Shown: positions 7,114 to 15,839, numbered from the stretch's first letter. The stretch is 31,537 bases of DNA from UBA7445 sp042096455 (GCA_042096455.1 JBELLU010000016.1:1-31537); one strand, 5' to 3'. Numbers and translations: made by a program. The notes: a model not told the origin generated them from the letters alone.

Positions 7114-7954
7114 GGCTTGATGCCTCCGGTGCAAGTAATGGGATAAGGACGGTGACTTCCTTGAGCTCGTGCAGACGATCATCGAGTTCAACCGCCCCGG
7201 TTTGGAAGATGCCGGTGCTGCCGGGCGCTAACCAGGGGACCGTACCAATTTTAAGTCCGGCGGGAAAGGTTCCGCCCAGATGGGTCGAGACAAGACTGAG
7301 GGGGCTGCGGCTGGTGGTGAGGAGATCCTGCGGAACATCGCTGACTTCACCACGAGGAGAGGCAAAGCCGGACTGAATACGCCCTTGATAGACCACCGGC
7401 CGGGAGTCGCCCTCAAAGCTGGCTGCCATGCGGAAGCGCGGGCTCGTGACGAGTTCGACCCGGCTGGTGTAGGCGTAGACTTCCACAACCCGGCCCACGA
7501 CCCCGCCGGAAAAAATAACGGCAGCCCCTACCGGGATTTGGTAATCGCGGCCCTTGCGAATGAGGAGGTGCTGCCACCAGGCATTGAGGTCGCGCCGAAT
7601 GACGCGTGCGACTTCATGGTGAAATGCCTGCTGCGGGGGGAGGTCGAGCAGGTTTTCGAGGCGCTCGATTTCTTCTTCGAGGGTTTGGTATCGCTGTGCG
7701 ATGACATGATAGCGGGCGTTGGTACGGGCGAGGTCACGACCCGCCTCGAGGAGGTCGATTTTTGAATGGTTGCGCGCGGCCCAGAAATCGGAGAGTTGGT
7801 CGATTTTTGTGGTGACGAGCCAAGCGGGGGCATGGAACTCCGCAAAACTTAAGCGGGTGAAGCTTTTAACGGAGGCTGGAAGGATCCACCAAAAGAGTAG
7901 AAAGGCGGCAAGGGCGACCAGCGGCTTGATTTTCTCAAGGCGGAGTTTCGCCAC
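7103..7954 (-). CDS. mreC: Rod shape-determining protein MreC
   Basis: MreC links the cytoplasmic MreB filament to the periplasmic wall synthesis enzymes. The 283-residue protein has one N-terminal membrane helix (about 10-32, PLVALAAFLLFWWILP), then a coiled coil (about 70-100, RYHVIAQRYQTLEEEIERLENLLD), then the beta-rich periplasmic domain (GAAVIFSGGVVGRVVEVYAYTSRVELVT). The start codon is GTG at 7954, 9 bp after the mreB stop. Length and order are normal for the family. Confidence 0.93.
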   Translation of the reverse strand: MAKLRLEKIKPLVALAAFLLFWWILPASVKSFTRLSFAEFHAPAWLVTTKIDQLSDFWAARNHSKIDLLEAGRDLARTNARYHVIAQRYQTLEEEIERLENLLDLPPQQAFHHEVARVIRRDLNAWWQHLLIRKGRDYQIPVGAAVIFSGGVVGRVVEVYAYTSRVELVTSPRFRMAASFEGDSRPVVYQGRIQSGFASPRGEVSDVPQDLLTTSRSPLSLVSTHLGGTFPAGLKIGTVPWLAPGSTGIFQTGAVELDDRLHELKEVTVLIPLLAPEASSHVD

Positions 7955-7963
7955 GGCGGGAGA

Positions 7964-8986
7964 TTAGTTCTTGGGGTTACCCGCGAGGTCTTTCAAAAGA
8001 AAGGCCAATTCCTGGAGGACGAGACCGGTGCCATTGGCAACCGCACTGAGGGGATCGTCTGCAATGATGACGGGCAGGCCGGTGGCATCACTGAGTTGCT
8101 GGTCGAGGCCGCGGATCATGGCGCCGCCGCCCGCAAGGACGAAACCTCGGTTGACGAGATCGGCGGAAAGTTCCGGCGGGCACCGCTCAAGGGCGTTGCG
8201 TACGAGTTCCACGATCGAGGCGATGGTGTCGGCGAGCGCTTCGCGGATTTCAACGGAGGTGATGGTAATGGTCTTGGGCAGGCCCGCAACGGAATCGCGT
8301 CCGCGCACCTCCATGGAGATTTCCTCTTCGAGCTTAAAAGCGGACCCCGCCCGGATCTTGATCTCTTCGGCGGTCCGTTCGCCGATCATGAGGTTGTAGG
8401 CGCGTTTCAGGTAATTGACGATGGCGTTATCGATTTCATCGCCACCGACGCGGATGCTCTTGGTGTAGACGACTCCGGCAAGGGAAATGATAGCGACTTC
8501 GGTGGTACCACCGCCGATATCAACAATCATATTGGCGGCAGGTTCGTCGATCGGGAGCCCCACGCCGATTGCGGCGGCCATCGGTTCTTCAATAAGGACA
8601 ACATCGCGTGCGCCCGCCCGGATGGCGGAATCCTTAACAGCGCGCCGCTCGACTTCGGTAATCCCGGAGGGAACGGCAACAACGATGCGGGGTGCGATGA
8701 AAGTTTTTTTGCGGTTCACCTTGTTGATGAAATAACGGAGCATTGCTTCCGTGATCTCAAAGTCTGCAATCACGCCGTCCTTCATGGGGCGAATCGCGGT
8801 GATGTTGCCCGGAGTGCGGCCCAACATTTTTTTCGCTTCAGAACCAACTGCGCAGACTTTTTTGGTGGAGGTATAGACCGCCACCACGCTTGGTTCGCTC
8901 AGCACAATACCTTTATCCTTGGCGAAAACAAGGGTGTTCGCGGTTCCGAGGTCGATGCCGATGTCGTTGGAGAGAAGTCCTAGCAC
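7964..8986 (-). CDS. mreB: Actin-like rod shape protein MreB
   Basis: MreB forms membrane-bound filaments that direct sidewall synthesis. The 340-residue protein is a standard MreB: phosphate-1 loop IGIDLGTANTLV near the N-terminus, AIRPMKDGVIADF, MIVDIGGGTTEVAIISL (phosphate 2) and GFVLAGGGAMIRGLD (adenosine loop). It starts with GTG at 8986 (MLGLLSND). It is the first gene of the shape cluster and is preceded by a 97-bp AT-rich gap after the STAS gene, where its promoter most likely lies. Confidence 0.97.
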   Translation of the reverse strand: MLGLLSNDIGIDLGTANTLVFAKDKGIVLSEPSVVAVYTSTKKVCAVGSEAKKMLGRTPGNITAIRPMKDGVIADFEITEAMLRYFINKVNRKKTFIAPRIVVAVPSGITEVERRAVKDSAIRAGARDVVLIEEPMAAAIGVGLPIDEPAANMIVDIGGGTTEVAIISLAGVVYTKSIRVGGDEIDNAIVNYLKRAYNLMIGERTAEEIKIRAGSAFKLEEEISMEVRGRDSVAGLPKTITITSVEIREALADTIASIVELVRNALERCPPELSADLVNRGFVLAGGGAMIRGLDQQLSDATGLPVIIADDPLSAVANGTGLVLQELAFLLKDLAGNPKN

Positions 8987-9020
8987 GTTGATAAAAAATA
9001 AAGTGTTTTCCGCAATGAGC

Positions 9021-9064
9021 GATTAAACAGGGTAATTTTTTCCAGTAAAAAAATATAAAGTCAA
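9021..9064 (-). promoter_or_regulatory. Candidate mreB promoter region
   Basis: The 97-bp gap between the STAS gene and mreB is very AT-rich compared with its surroundings. On the minus strand TTTACT (9044-9049) and TTAATC (9021-9026) are 17 bp apart. TTGACT (9059-9064) is a better -35 box but lacks a good -10 at the right distance. The exact boxes are uncertain. The position ahead of the mreBCD-mrdA cluster is the main argument. Confidence 0.3.
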
Positions 9065-9083
9065 ATTATAACGAAGCGGGGGT

Positions 9084-9587
9084 TCAGTCACGGTTGACCT
9101 GATTGCGCAGGAAGGAGATGACATCCTCGAATTGGGCGGCGTTCTCTTGATTGGCGGCAACGAGGTTTTCATGCGCTTCGAGTACTTTGCGGGCGTCCGC
9201 GATTTCCTGATTGTTGAGCTGGGTAAATTCGGTTTCTGCGTCGCAGTCGCGGCACAAGTCGCTGTCAATACTGAGCAGGGTATGGAGCCCGAGGTTGCTG
9301 AGCAGTTCACTGATGTTGGAACTGAGGTTGCAGAGCAGGAGGGTGCCATTGGGTTCCTTGTCGCGCAGCTCAATCGCCAGACCTGCCAGGATCCCCAAAA
9401 AGGTTGAATCCATCCCCCGGCAGTCCTCCAAATCAAAGACAAAGCGGCGGTGCCCCTGCTCTAGCATGCGATCAATAAAATCCCGGAAGTTCCCGCAATT
9501 GAGATAGTTCGCTTTTCCTAAAATACGCACCGCAACATGCGCATCTTGCGGGCAAATAAGGAAAGTGGGCTGTTGTGGATCGCTCAT
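9084..9587 (-). CDS. STAS-domain protein with extended C-terminal tail
   Basis: The 167-residue protein has a STAS fold like anti-sigma factor antagonists. After beta strands (FLICPQDAHVAVRILG) comes a helix, then RRFVFDLEDCRGMDSTFLGILAGLA at 48-72. Ser61 in MDSTFLG is at the position phosphorylated in SpoIIAA-type proteins. After the usual domain (about 1-108) there is a CRDC motif (112-115) and a helical tail of some 50 residues ending FLRNQVNRD, not part of the standard domain. The ATG at 9587 fits the domain start; an in-frame start at 9677 would run into acnA. It lies 19 bp after acnA. No anti-sigma kinase or phosphatase is nearby, so the partner is unknown. Confidence 0.8.
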   Translation of the reverse strand: MSDPQQPTFLICPQDAHVAVRILGKANYLNCGNFRDFIDRMLEQGHRRFVFDLEDCRGMDSTFLGILAGLAIELRDKEPNGTLLLCNLSSNISELLSNLGLHTLLSIDSDLCRDCDAETEFTQLNNQEIADARKVLEAHENLVAANQENAAQFEDVISFLRNQVNRD

Positions 9588-9606
9588 CGATGCTGCTTGG
9601 CGGGGC

Positions 9607-12342
9607 TTAGGATGCCGCAATGATGTCGCGCAGGACATACGGCAAAATTCCACCGTGCCGGTAGTAATCGATTTCAATATTGGTATCGATGCGGAGGATT
9701 AAATCGACCGACTCCGTGCTTCCGTCGGGGCGTTGGATGGTGAGCGGTAGGGTTTGACCGGGCTCGATGGAATCACTGAGACCATTGATGGAGAAAGTCT
9801 CCTCGCCGGAGAGGTTCAGGGTGCTGTCATCAACGCCCTCGGGGAACTGGAGCGGCAGGACGCCCATCCCGATGAGATTGCTGCGGTGAATCCGTTCGAA
9901 ACTTTTGGCGACTACCGCCCGAACTCCGAGGAGGGCGGTGCCCTTGGCGGCCCAGTCACGTGAACTACCCATGCCGTAATCTTCACCTGCGATCACGATG
10001 AGGCCCTCGCCGCGCTCGCGGTAGGTTTGGCAGGCGTCGTGAATATCCATGGGGGTGGCTTCGGGCATGAGCTTCGTGAAGCCGCCCTCCTTGCCGTCTG
10101 CCATTTTATTTTTAAAACGGACGTTGGCAAAGGTGCCACGGGTCATGATGCGGTCGTTGCCGCGCCGGGAGCCGAAACTATTAAAGTCTTTTTTATCGAC
10201 GCCGCGTTCCTTGAGGTAGCGACCGGCGGGACCTTCCTCTTTAATGGCACCGGCGGGTGAGATGTGGTCGGTGGTGATGGAGTCGCCGACAATCGCAAGA
10301 GGCCGGAGATTGTTGAGATCTGTAATGGTGCCGGGCTCGAGGCCAAATTCCTCAAAGAAGGGCGGGCTTTGGATGTAGGTGGAATCGTGATCCCACTGGT
10401 AGTTGGCACCGGTGCTGGATTGCACTTCGTTCCATTCAGGGTTGGCGTTGGCGAGGTCGCCGTATTTGCTCTGGAACATTTCGGGCTTGAGGCCGGAGAG
10501 GACGAGCGACTCGACTTCTTCGTTGCTGGGCCAGATGTCTTTTAAGAAAACGGGTTGCCCGTTGGAGTCGGTTCCGAGGGCTTCGTTGGAGAGGTCGATA
10601 TCGACCGTTCCGGCAAGGGCGTATGCCACCACAAGGGGTGGAGACATCAGGAAATTGGATTTGATGGCGCCGTGCACGCGCGCCTCGAAATTACGGTTCC
10701 CGGAAAGGACCGAGGCGCCGACGAGTTCGCCTTCCTTGAGGGCGGTTTCGATGGCCGGGTCGAGGGGGCCGGAATTGCCGATACAGGTGGTACAGCCATA
10801 ACCGACGAGATTGAAACCAAGGGCGTCGAGGTCTTCCTGTAGTTCGGTGGCCTCGAGGTAATCGGTAACGACGCGGGAACCCGGGCCGAGCGAGGTTTTG
10901 ACGAGGGGATTGATTTTGAGGCCTTTCGCGCGGGCTTTACGCGCCACGAGTCCGGCGGCAATCATAACCGAGGGGTTGGAGGTATTGGTACAACTCGTGA
11001 TGGCGGCGATGAGAACCTGACCATGTGCGATCTCGGGGAGGGTCTCCTCCGCCACCGCCGCAGGGCTTGCTCCGGCGTCGCGCCCGCCCGCTGCAACCGG
11101 TGCGGCGACGCGGACTTTTTTGTCGCGGTCTGCGGCAGGCACGCCAAAGCCGCCTTCAGCGACGGGCATATCCATGAGTTGGCGGAAGCGTTCGCGAAGG
11201 GCGGGGACTTCGATGCGATCCTGCGGGCGTTTGGGTCCGGCGACGCAGGGGACAATGTCGCTGATGTCGAGGTCAAGGGATTTAGTGTATTCGATTTCCC
11301 CGGCGCGCGGGATGCCGAATAAACCTTGAGCGCTGTAGTATTCCTTAACGCGCTGGATATCGGCTTCGCTGCGCCCGGTGAGGCGGAGGTAATCGAGGGA
11401 TTTTTCGTCAACGGGGAAGAAGCCCATGGTGGCGCCGTATTCCGGGGCCATATTGGCAACGGTGGCGCGGTCGGCGAGGCTGAGGCGGGCGGCGCCTTCG
11501 CCGTAGAATTCGACAAATTTCCCGACGACCTTCTCGGAACGGAGCATTTCGGTGATGCGGAGGGTGAGGTCGGTGGCGGTGGCTCCTTCGGGGAGCTCGC
11601 CGGTGAGGTGAACGCCGATGACCTCCGGAGTTTTGAAATAGATGGGTTGGCCGAGCATTCCGGACTCGGCTTCGATGCCGCCGACGCCCCAGCCGACGAT
11701 ACCGAGACCGTTAATCATAGTGGTATGGGAATCGGTACCCACGAGGGTGTCGGGGTAAAGGAGGCCGTCCTTTTCAAAGACGACGCGGGCGAGATACTCG
11801 AGATTGACCTGGTGAACAATTCCAATGGCAGGGGGGACGACGCTGAACGTTTCGAAGGCCTGCTGACCCCACTTGAGGAATTGATAGCGTTCCTTGTTGC
11901 GGGCAAATTCGATTTTCAGGTTTTCGAGGAAGGCGTTGGCGGAACCGGAGCGGTCGACCTGCACGGAGTGATCGACTACGAGGTCGACCGGTACGAGGGG
12001 TTCGATTTTGGCGGGGTCGGAACCAATCGCTTGAACGGCGTCGCGCATCGCGGCGAGGTCCACCAGGAGGGGGACTCCGGTGAAGTCCTGCAGCACCACC
12101 CGGGAAACGACGAAGGGAATTTCCTTGTTTCCGACCTCGCGCGGATTCCATTGGGCCAGCGCTTCAACGTCTTCTTTTACTATGCGCTTGCCGTCGCAAT
12201 TCCGCAGGACGGACTCAAGTACGATCCGAATGCTGACGGGCAATTTGGCAATGCCTTCAAACCCGGCCTGACTTTGCAGGGCGGGCAGGCTGTAGTAATG
12301 CTTGCCGTTGAGTTCTTGGAGGACGTTAAAGGGATCATTCAT
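9607..12342 (-). CDS. acnA: Aconitate hydratase AcnA
   Basis: Aconitase interconverts citrate and isocitrate in the TCA cycle through a [4Fe-4S] cluster. From the ATG at 12342 the protein has 911 residues, normal for AcnA/IRP1-type enzymes. The cluster ligands are Cys451 (ITSCTNTSNPS), Cys517 and Cys520 (GYGCTTCIGNSG). VGTDSHTTMING, GDSITTDHISPAG and GMGSSRDWAAKG are also present. A short Ala/Gly-rich stretch at about 412-433 lies between the N-terminal domain and the first cluster cysteine. The start is supported by a GAGGTG-type ribosome site 6 nt upstream. STAS follows and a peroxiredoxin precedes it on the same strand. Confidence 0.97.
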   Translation of the reverse strand: MNDPFNVLQELNGKHYYSLPALQSQAGFEGIAKLPVSIRIVLESVLRNCDGKRIVKEDVEALAQWNPREVGNKEIPFVVSRVVLQDFTGVPLLVDLAAMRDAVQAIGSDPAKIEPLVPVDLVVDHSVQVDRSGSANAFLENLKIEFARNKERYQFLKWGQQAFETFSVVPPAIGIVHQVNLEYLARVVFEKDGLLYPDTLVGTDSHTTMINGLGIVGWGVGGIEAESGMLGQPIYFKTPEVIGVHLTGELPEGATATDLTLRITEMLRSEKVVGKFVEFYGEGAARLSLADRATVANMAPEYGATMGFFPVDEKSLDYLRLTGRSEADIQRVKEYYSAQGLFGIPRAGEIEYTKSLDLDISDIVPCVAGPKRPQDRIEVPALRERFRQLMDMPVAEGGFGVPAADRDKKVRVAAPVAAGGRDAGASPAAVAEETLPEIAHGQVLIAAITSCTNTSNPSVMIAAGLVARKARAKGLKINPLVKTSLGPGSRVVTDYLEATELQEDLDALGFNLVGYGCTTCIGNSGPLDPAIETALKEGELVGASVLSGNRNFEARVHGAIKSNFLMSPPLVVAYALAGTVDIDLSNEALGTDSNGQPVFLKDIWPSNEEVESLVLSGLKPEMFQSKYGDLANANPEWNEVQSSTGANYQWDHDSTYIQSPPFFEEFGLEPGTITDLNNLRPLAIVGDSITTDHISPAGAIKEEGPAGRYLKERGVDKKDFNSFGSRRGNDRIMTRGTFANVRFKNKMADGKEGGFTKLMPEATPMDIHDACQTYRERGEGLIVIAGEDYGMGSSRDWAAKGTALLGVRAVVAKSFERIHRSNLIGMGVLPLQFPEGVDDSTLNLSGEETFSINGLSDSIEPGQTLPLTIQRPDGSTESVDLILRIDTNIEIDYYRHGGILPYVLRDIIAAS

Positions 12343-12348
12343 GCGAGG

Positions 12349-12355
12349 CACCTCG
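12349..12355 (-). promoter_or_regulatory. Ribosome binding site of acnA
   Basis: The minus strand reads CGAGGTG, then 6 nt, then the ATG at 12342. This decides the ATG over the overlapping GTG at 12351, which lies inside the site itself. Confidence 0.65.
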
Positions 12356-12399
12356 TTATGTATCGGTTCTTTTTCCCGAGAAGTTATCAGTTGTGGTTG

Positions 12400-12873
12400 C
12401 TAGGATTTAAGCGCGGCTTTGATCGCGTCAAAGTCAGGAAGTTGTTTTGGGTCATCGGAAGATTCGGCATAGATAATGGTGCCGTTTTCATCGACGACAA
12501 AAGCGGAGCGTTTCGCCACACCCTTGAAGCCGAGCAAATCCGGATACAGCACATCGTATGCCGCCGCGACTTCTTTGTTGAAATCACTGAGCAGGGGAAA
12601 TTTCAGGGCATCCACTTCTGCCATTTTTTCGAGGGCAAAGGGGCTGTCGACCGAGATGCCGTAGACCGCAGCATTGAGGTCCGCGTAGTCTTGAATGCCG
12701 GAGCTGACGGAGCACATTTCCTCCATGCATACACTGGTAAAGGCGAGGGGGAAGAAGAGGAGGACCGTCTTTTGCTTGCCGTAATTATCGGAGAGGCGCA
12801 CATCGTGGAGGCCTTCGGCGTTTTTGGTTTTAAGGGTGAAGTCCGGTGCGGAGGAGTTGGTAGGGAGTGCCAT
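12400..12873 (-). CDS. Peroxiredoxin (AhpC/TSA family)
   Basis: Thioredoxin-fold peroxidase of 157 residues that reduces hydrogen peroxide or organic peroxides with a reactive cysteine. The motif PLAFTSVCMEEMC at 42-54 holds the peroxidatic Cys49 with the conserved Pro and Thr before it. Cys54, five residues on, could be a resolving cysteine or play none. The rest (VYGISVDSPFALEKMAEV, FPLLSDFNKEVAAAY, RSAFVVDENG) is typical of the AhpE/BCP-like groups. It sits between tyrS and acnA on the same strand, 57 bp before the acnA ATG. The exact peroxiredoxin subclass is uncertain. Confidence 0.92.
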   Translation of the reverse strand: MALPTNSSAPDFTLKTKNAEGLHDVRLSDNYGKQKTVLLFFPLAFTSVCMEEMCSVSSGIQDYADLNAAVYGISVDSPFALEKMAEVDALKFPLLSDFNKEVAAAYDVLYPDLLGFKGVAKRSAFVVDENGTIIYAESSDDPKQLPDFDAIKAALKS

Positions 12874-12908
12874 GATGTGTATCGATTAGGTTTATAAGAG
12901 GGCGGATT

Positions 12909-14090
12909 TTATCCGACTATTTTGAAGAAAATGCGTTTCCCGGCCTGGATGATGGTGGCTTCGTTGTTTCGGCTGAGGGTAAAGTTGGGATCGTTTTGTT
13001 TTTCGCTATCAATTTTCACGCCGCCTTGTTCGACCAAGCGACGAATCGCGCCCTTGCTCTCAAAAAGCTGAGACGCGGCCATGAGGTTGACCAGGGAGTT
13101 GCTTTCCGCTTCCGGGGAGAGCTCGCTCCAGGTGAAAGTCGGCATATCGTCCGGCAGTTTGTTTTTTGAAAAGACCTGCTCGAATTGCTGTAATTCATGC
13201 CGCGCTTTTTCCATGGAGTGAAACTGACCCACGAGGGCAGAGGCCAGGCTCTTTTTCGCGTCCATGGGATGCCCGGCTTTGAGTTTTTCAACGCGCGCTT
13301 CATCAAACTCCAACAGGAGTTGGTAGTAGTCCCACATGGTCTCATCGGGGATGGACATGATTTTTCCAAACATTTCCTTCGGGCTGTCGGTGAAGGCGAT
13401 GTAGTTGTCCGCGCTCTTCGACATTTTCATGGAGCCATCGAGACCGACCAGGAGGGGCATCGTAATGACGGCTTGTTCCTGTTTGCCCGCATCCTTCTGG
13501 AGAGCGCGGCCGACCAGCATGTTGAAGAGTTGGTCGGTTCCGCCGATTTCGACATCGGCATGGATCTTGAGGGAGTCGTAGCCCTGAATGAGCGGGTAGA
13601 GGAATTCGATAATCGAGATGGGCGTATTGCCGGCGTAGCGTTTTGCGAAATCATCGCGCTCGAGCATTCGGGCAACGGTCATTTTGCGGGCAAGTTTGAG
13701 GCAGTCCTCGAAATTCATCGCATCAAACCATTCGCTGTTATAATAGACGGTAGTTTTATCGCGATCCAGGACTTTGAAAGCCTGTTCCAGATAGGTTTCG
13801 GCGTTGGACCGAATTTCTTCGCGGGTGAGTTGGGGCCGCGAGGAGGAACGCCCCGAGGGATCGCCGATCAGGGTCGTGAAGTCACCGATGATCAGGATCG
13901 CTTCATGACCCATCGCCTGAAATTGCCGCAGTTTATTGAAGACTACAAGGTGCCCAAAGGTCAGGTCCGGGCGGGTGGGGTCAACGCCGAGCTTGATCCG
14001 GAGTGGACGGTTGCCGTGGAGGCGGTCTTCCAGTTCGGATTCACCGATGATGGTATCGGTGTTAATGCTGATTGTTTGAATCAAACTCAT
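12909..14090 (-). CDS. tyrS: Tyrosine--tRNA ligase with a variant HIGH motif
   Basis: TyrRS charges tRNA-Tyr. The 393-residue protein has the class I catalytic core, the KMSKS loop at 222-226 and a C-terminal S4 RNA-binding domain (about 325-393, GGVKIDSEKQ...AGKRIFFKIVG). ADVEIGGTDQLFNML is also well conserved. The HIGH signature reads Thr44-Phe-Gly-His47 (DLTFGHLVV). The first histidine, which contacts the ATP phosphates in well-studied TyrRS enzymes, is replaced by threonine, while the nearby Thr of DPT (Thr39) is kept. Overall type resembles the type 2 bacterial TyrRS. No ribosome site is obvious. The upstream gap to the methyltransferase gene is 62 bp. Confidence 0.96.
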   Translation of the reverse strand: MSLIQTISINTDTIIGESELEDRLHGNRPLRIKLGVDPTRPDLTFGHLVVFNKLRQFQAMGHEAILIIGDFTTLIGDPSGRSSSRPQLTREEIRSNAETYLEQAFKVLDRDKTTVYYNSEWFDAMNFEDCLKLARKMTVARMLERDDFAKRYAGNTPISIIEFLYPLIQGYDSLKIHADVEIGGTDQLFNMLVGRALQKDAGKQEQAVITMPLLVGLDGSMKMSKSADNYIAFTDSPKEMFGKIMSIPDETMWDYYQLLLEFDEARVEKLKAGHPMDAKKSLASALVGQFHSMEKARHELQQFEQVFSKNKLPDDMPTFTWSELSPEAESNSLVNLMAASQLFESKGAIRRLVEQGGVKIDSEKQNDPNFTLSRNNEATIIQAGKRIFFKIVG

Positions 14091-14152
14091 GGCGCGTAAG
14101 GAAAGCTTTAACTAATTGCGACAAGCGCCCGTTGGGTAAAGGAAAAACGGAG

Positions 14153-14719
14153 CTAGAGCCGCTGACGGACTGCCTCGTAGAGGCAAACGCCGGCGGAGAC
14201 GGAGACGTTGAGGCAATCGACTTTACCCGCCATGGGGATGCTGACGAGATGGTCACAGTGTTCGGCGGTAACCTTGCGAATGCCCCATCCCTCGCTTCCA
14301 AGGACAAAGGCGGTCGGTTGCTGAAGGTCAACCGCGTAGAGGGACCCGGTGCCGCGGTCGGAAGTGCCGACGATTTGAAGGCCCTGCTCCTTGAGTTTTC
14401 GCAGGAGGGCATTGATGTTCTTGACCTTGAGGAAGGGGACTTCGTCGGCGCCGCCGCAGGAAATATCGCGAACCGTATGGGTGATCCCGCAGGAACCTTT
14501 CACGGGGGCGAGAATCGCGGTAACGCCCGCGCCGGAGGCGGTGCGCAGGCAGGCGCCGAGATTGTGGGGATCCTGCACGCCCTCTAGGATGAGGAGGAGC
14601 GGGATTTCGGTGCGATCCAGCAAATCAAAAAGATCATCCTCCGTTTCAAGATGCACCACGGAGGCGGATTGGGAATAACGCGGGGGGCGTTTGATTTTGT
14701 GAACGGAATTGCGACCCAT
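14153..14719 (-). CDS. TrmH/SpoU-family RNA 2'-O-methyltransferase (RlmB-like)
   Basis: SPOUT methyltransferases of this group methylate ribose 2'-OH in rRNA or tRNA using S-adenosylmethionine. The 188-residue protein shows motif 1 (LEGVQDPHNLGACLRTA, 45-61), motif 2 (FVLGSEGWGIRKVT) and motif 3 (SIPMAGKVDCLNVSVSAGVCLYEA), which forms the trefoil knot. Motif 3 usually reads SLNVSVA; here Cys replaces the Ser. It is shorter than RlmB of about 245 residues and appears to lack the N-terminal L30e-like substrate domain, so RlmB (23S G2251) is only the nearest guess. It starts 9 bp after ruvB. Confidence 0.85.
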   Translation of the reverse strand: MGRNSVHKIKRPPRYSQSASVVHLETEDDLFDLLDRTEIPLLLILEGVQDPHNLGACLRTASGAGVTAILAPVKGSCGITHTVRDISCGGADEVPFLKVKNINALLRKLKEQGLQIVGTSDRGTGSLYAVDLQQPTAFVLGSEGWGIRKVTAEHCDHLVSIPMAGKVDCLNVSVSAGVCLYEAVRQRL

Positions 14720-14728
14720 AATGAGAAA

Positions 14729-15775
14729 CTACAAGAGCTCGGTCTGTTTTTTACTGTCGGGTTCGAGTCCGGTGAGTTGCCAGCCTTTTTCGGTGAGGAC
14801 GCGGCCTTGCGCGGTGCGCTGGAGGTAGCCCTCTTGAATGAGGAAGGGTTCGTGGACTTCTTCGAGGGTGTGGGCCTCTTCGCCGACTGCCACTGCCACC
14901 GTTCCGAGCCCGACCGGACCGCCGCGATAATTGGCGGCGATGACGCGCATGACCTGTTTGTCCATTTCATCGAGTCCGTGCTGGTCGATTTCAAGGAGTT
15001 CGAGGGCGGCGGCGGCCGTTTCTTTTGTGATGACCCCCTCGGCGCGTTGTTGGGCGTAGTCGCGGCAAAAGTTGACGAGGTTGTTCGCGATTCGGGGGGT
15101 GCCCCGGGCGCGGCGGGCGATTTCAGCGGCTCCGTCCTTCTGGTATTTTACTTCCAGGAGATCGCAACTGCGCTCCACGATACCCTGAAGGGTGGCATGG
15201 TCGTAATAGTTGAGGCGTGACTGGAGGGTGAAGCGGCTGCGCAGGGGTGCGGTGAGCAGTCCCATGCGGGTGGTTGCACCGAGGAGGGTAAAGCGCGGGA
15301 GGTTGAGCCGTACGCTGCGGGCGTTGGGGCCCTGATCGATCATGATATCGATGCGAAAATCCTCCATCGCGGAGTAGAGGTATTCCTCAACGGTCTTGGG
15401 CAGGCGGTGAATCTCGTCGATAAAGAGGATGTCGCCTTCCTGAAGGTTGGTGAGCAGTCCGGCGAGGTCGGCGGGTTTATCAATGACGGGGCCGGACGTG
15501 ATACTGACCTGCTTGCCCATTTCATTGCCGAGAATAAGGGAAAGGGTGGTCTTGCCCAAACCCGGGGGGCCGCTCAGGAGAATGTGGTTGAGCGGGTCGT
15601 TGCGATCCCGGGCTGCGCCAACCATGACCTTGAGGCGTTCAACCGTCTTGTCCTGTCCGGCAAAATCATCGAAGCTGAGCGGCCGGAGGGCGGCCTCGGC
15701 GGGATTTTCAGGCTCGGCGAGACTTTGTGCGATGAATTCGCTTCCGGTGGGTGGATCTTCGGGTGAAAAGGGCAT
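14729..15775 (-). CDS. ruvB: Holliday junction branch migration ATPase RuvB
   Basis: RuvB is the hexameric AAA+ motor that drives branch migration with RuvA. The 348-residue protein has Walker A GPPGLGKT (69-76), Walker B DEIH (120-123), sensor 1 GATTR and the arginine-finger region APLRSRF. The winged-helix domain follows (DEMDKQVMRVIAANYRGGPVGLGTVA) with EPFLIQEGYLQRTAQGR. Length is normal. It lies 57 bp after murA and 9 bp before the methyltransferase gene. Neither ruvA nor ruvC is adjacent. Confidence 0.97.
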   Translation of the reverse strand: MPFSPEDPPTGSEFIAQSLAEPENPAEAALRPLSFDDFAGQDKTVERLKVMVGAARDRNDPLNHILLSGPPGLGKTTLSLILGNEMGKQVSITSGPVIDKPADLAGLLTNLQEGDILFIDEIHRLPKTVEEYLYSAMEDFRIDIMIDQGPNARSVRLNLPRFTLLGATTRMGLLTAPLRSRFTLQSRLNYYDHATLQGIVERSCDLLEVKYQKDGAAEIARRARGTPRIANNLVNFCRDYAQQRAEGVITKETAAAALELLEIDQHGLDEMDKQVMRVIAANYRGGPVGLGTVAVAVGEEAHTLEEVHEPFLIQEGYLQRTAQGRVLTEKGWQLTGLEPDSKKQTELL

Positions 15776-15818
15776 CTTGAAAAAGCAGTATGACGCAATG
15801 GAGCTGTTTTTCCATGCT

Positions 15819-15839
15819 GGAATAAAGTTAATTTATTCC
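15819..15839. repeat. Perfect inverted repeat over the murA stop
   Basis: GGAATAAA-GTTAA-TTTATTCC has two 8-bp arms and a 5-nt loop, with the murA stop codon (15833-15835) inside one arm. It is AT-rich and has no following T-run. It could slow ribosomes or protect the 3' end of an RNA cut between murA and ruvB. The function is unknown. Confidence 0.45.

Noticed and set aside
11326..12897. A 523-codon open frame on the plus strand, opposite aconitase and the peroxiredoxin
   Set aside because: It lies entirely opposite two well-conserved genes, matches no family and is explained by their codon bias.
12903..12915. CGGAT-TTT-ATCCG over the tyrS stop codon
   Set aside because: Only 5-bp arms, no T-run and no clear role; likely chance, though similar stems occur at other stops.
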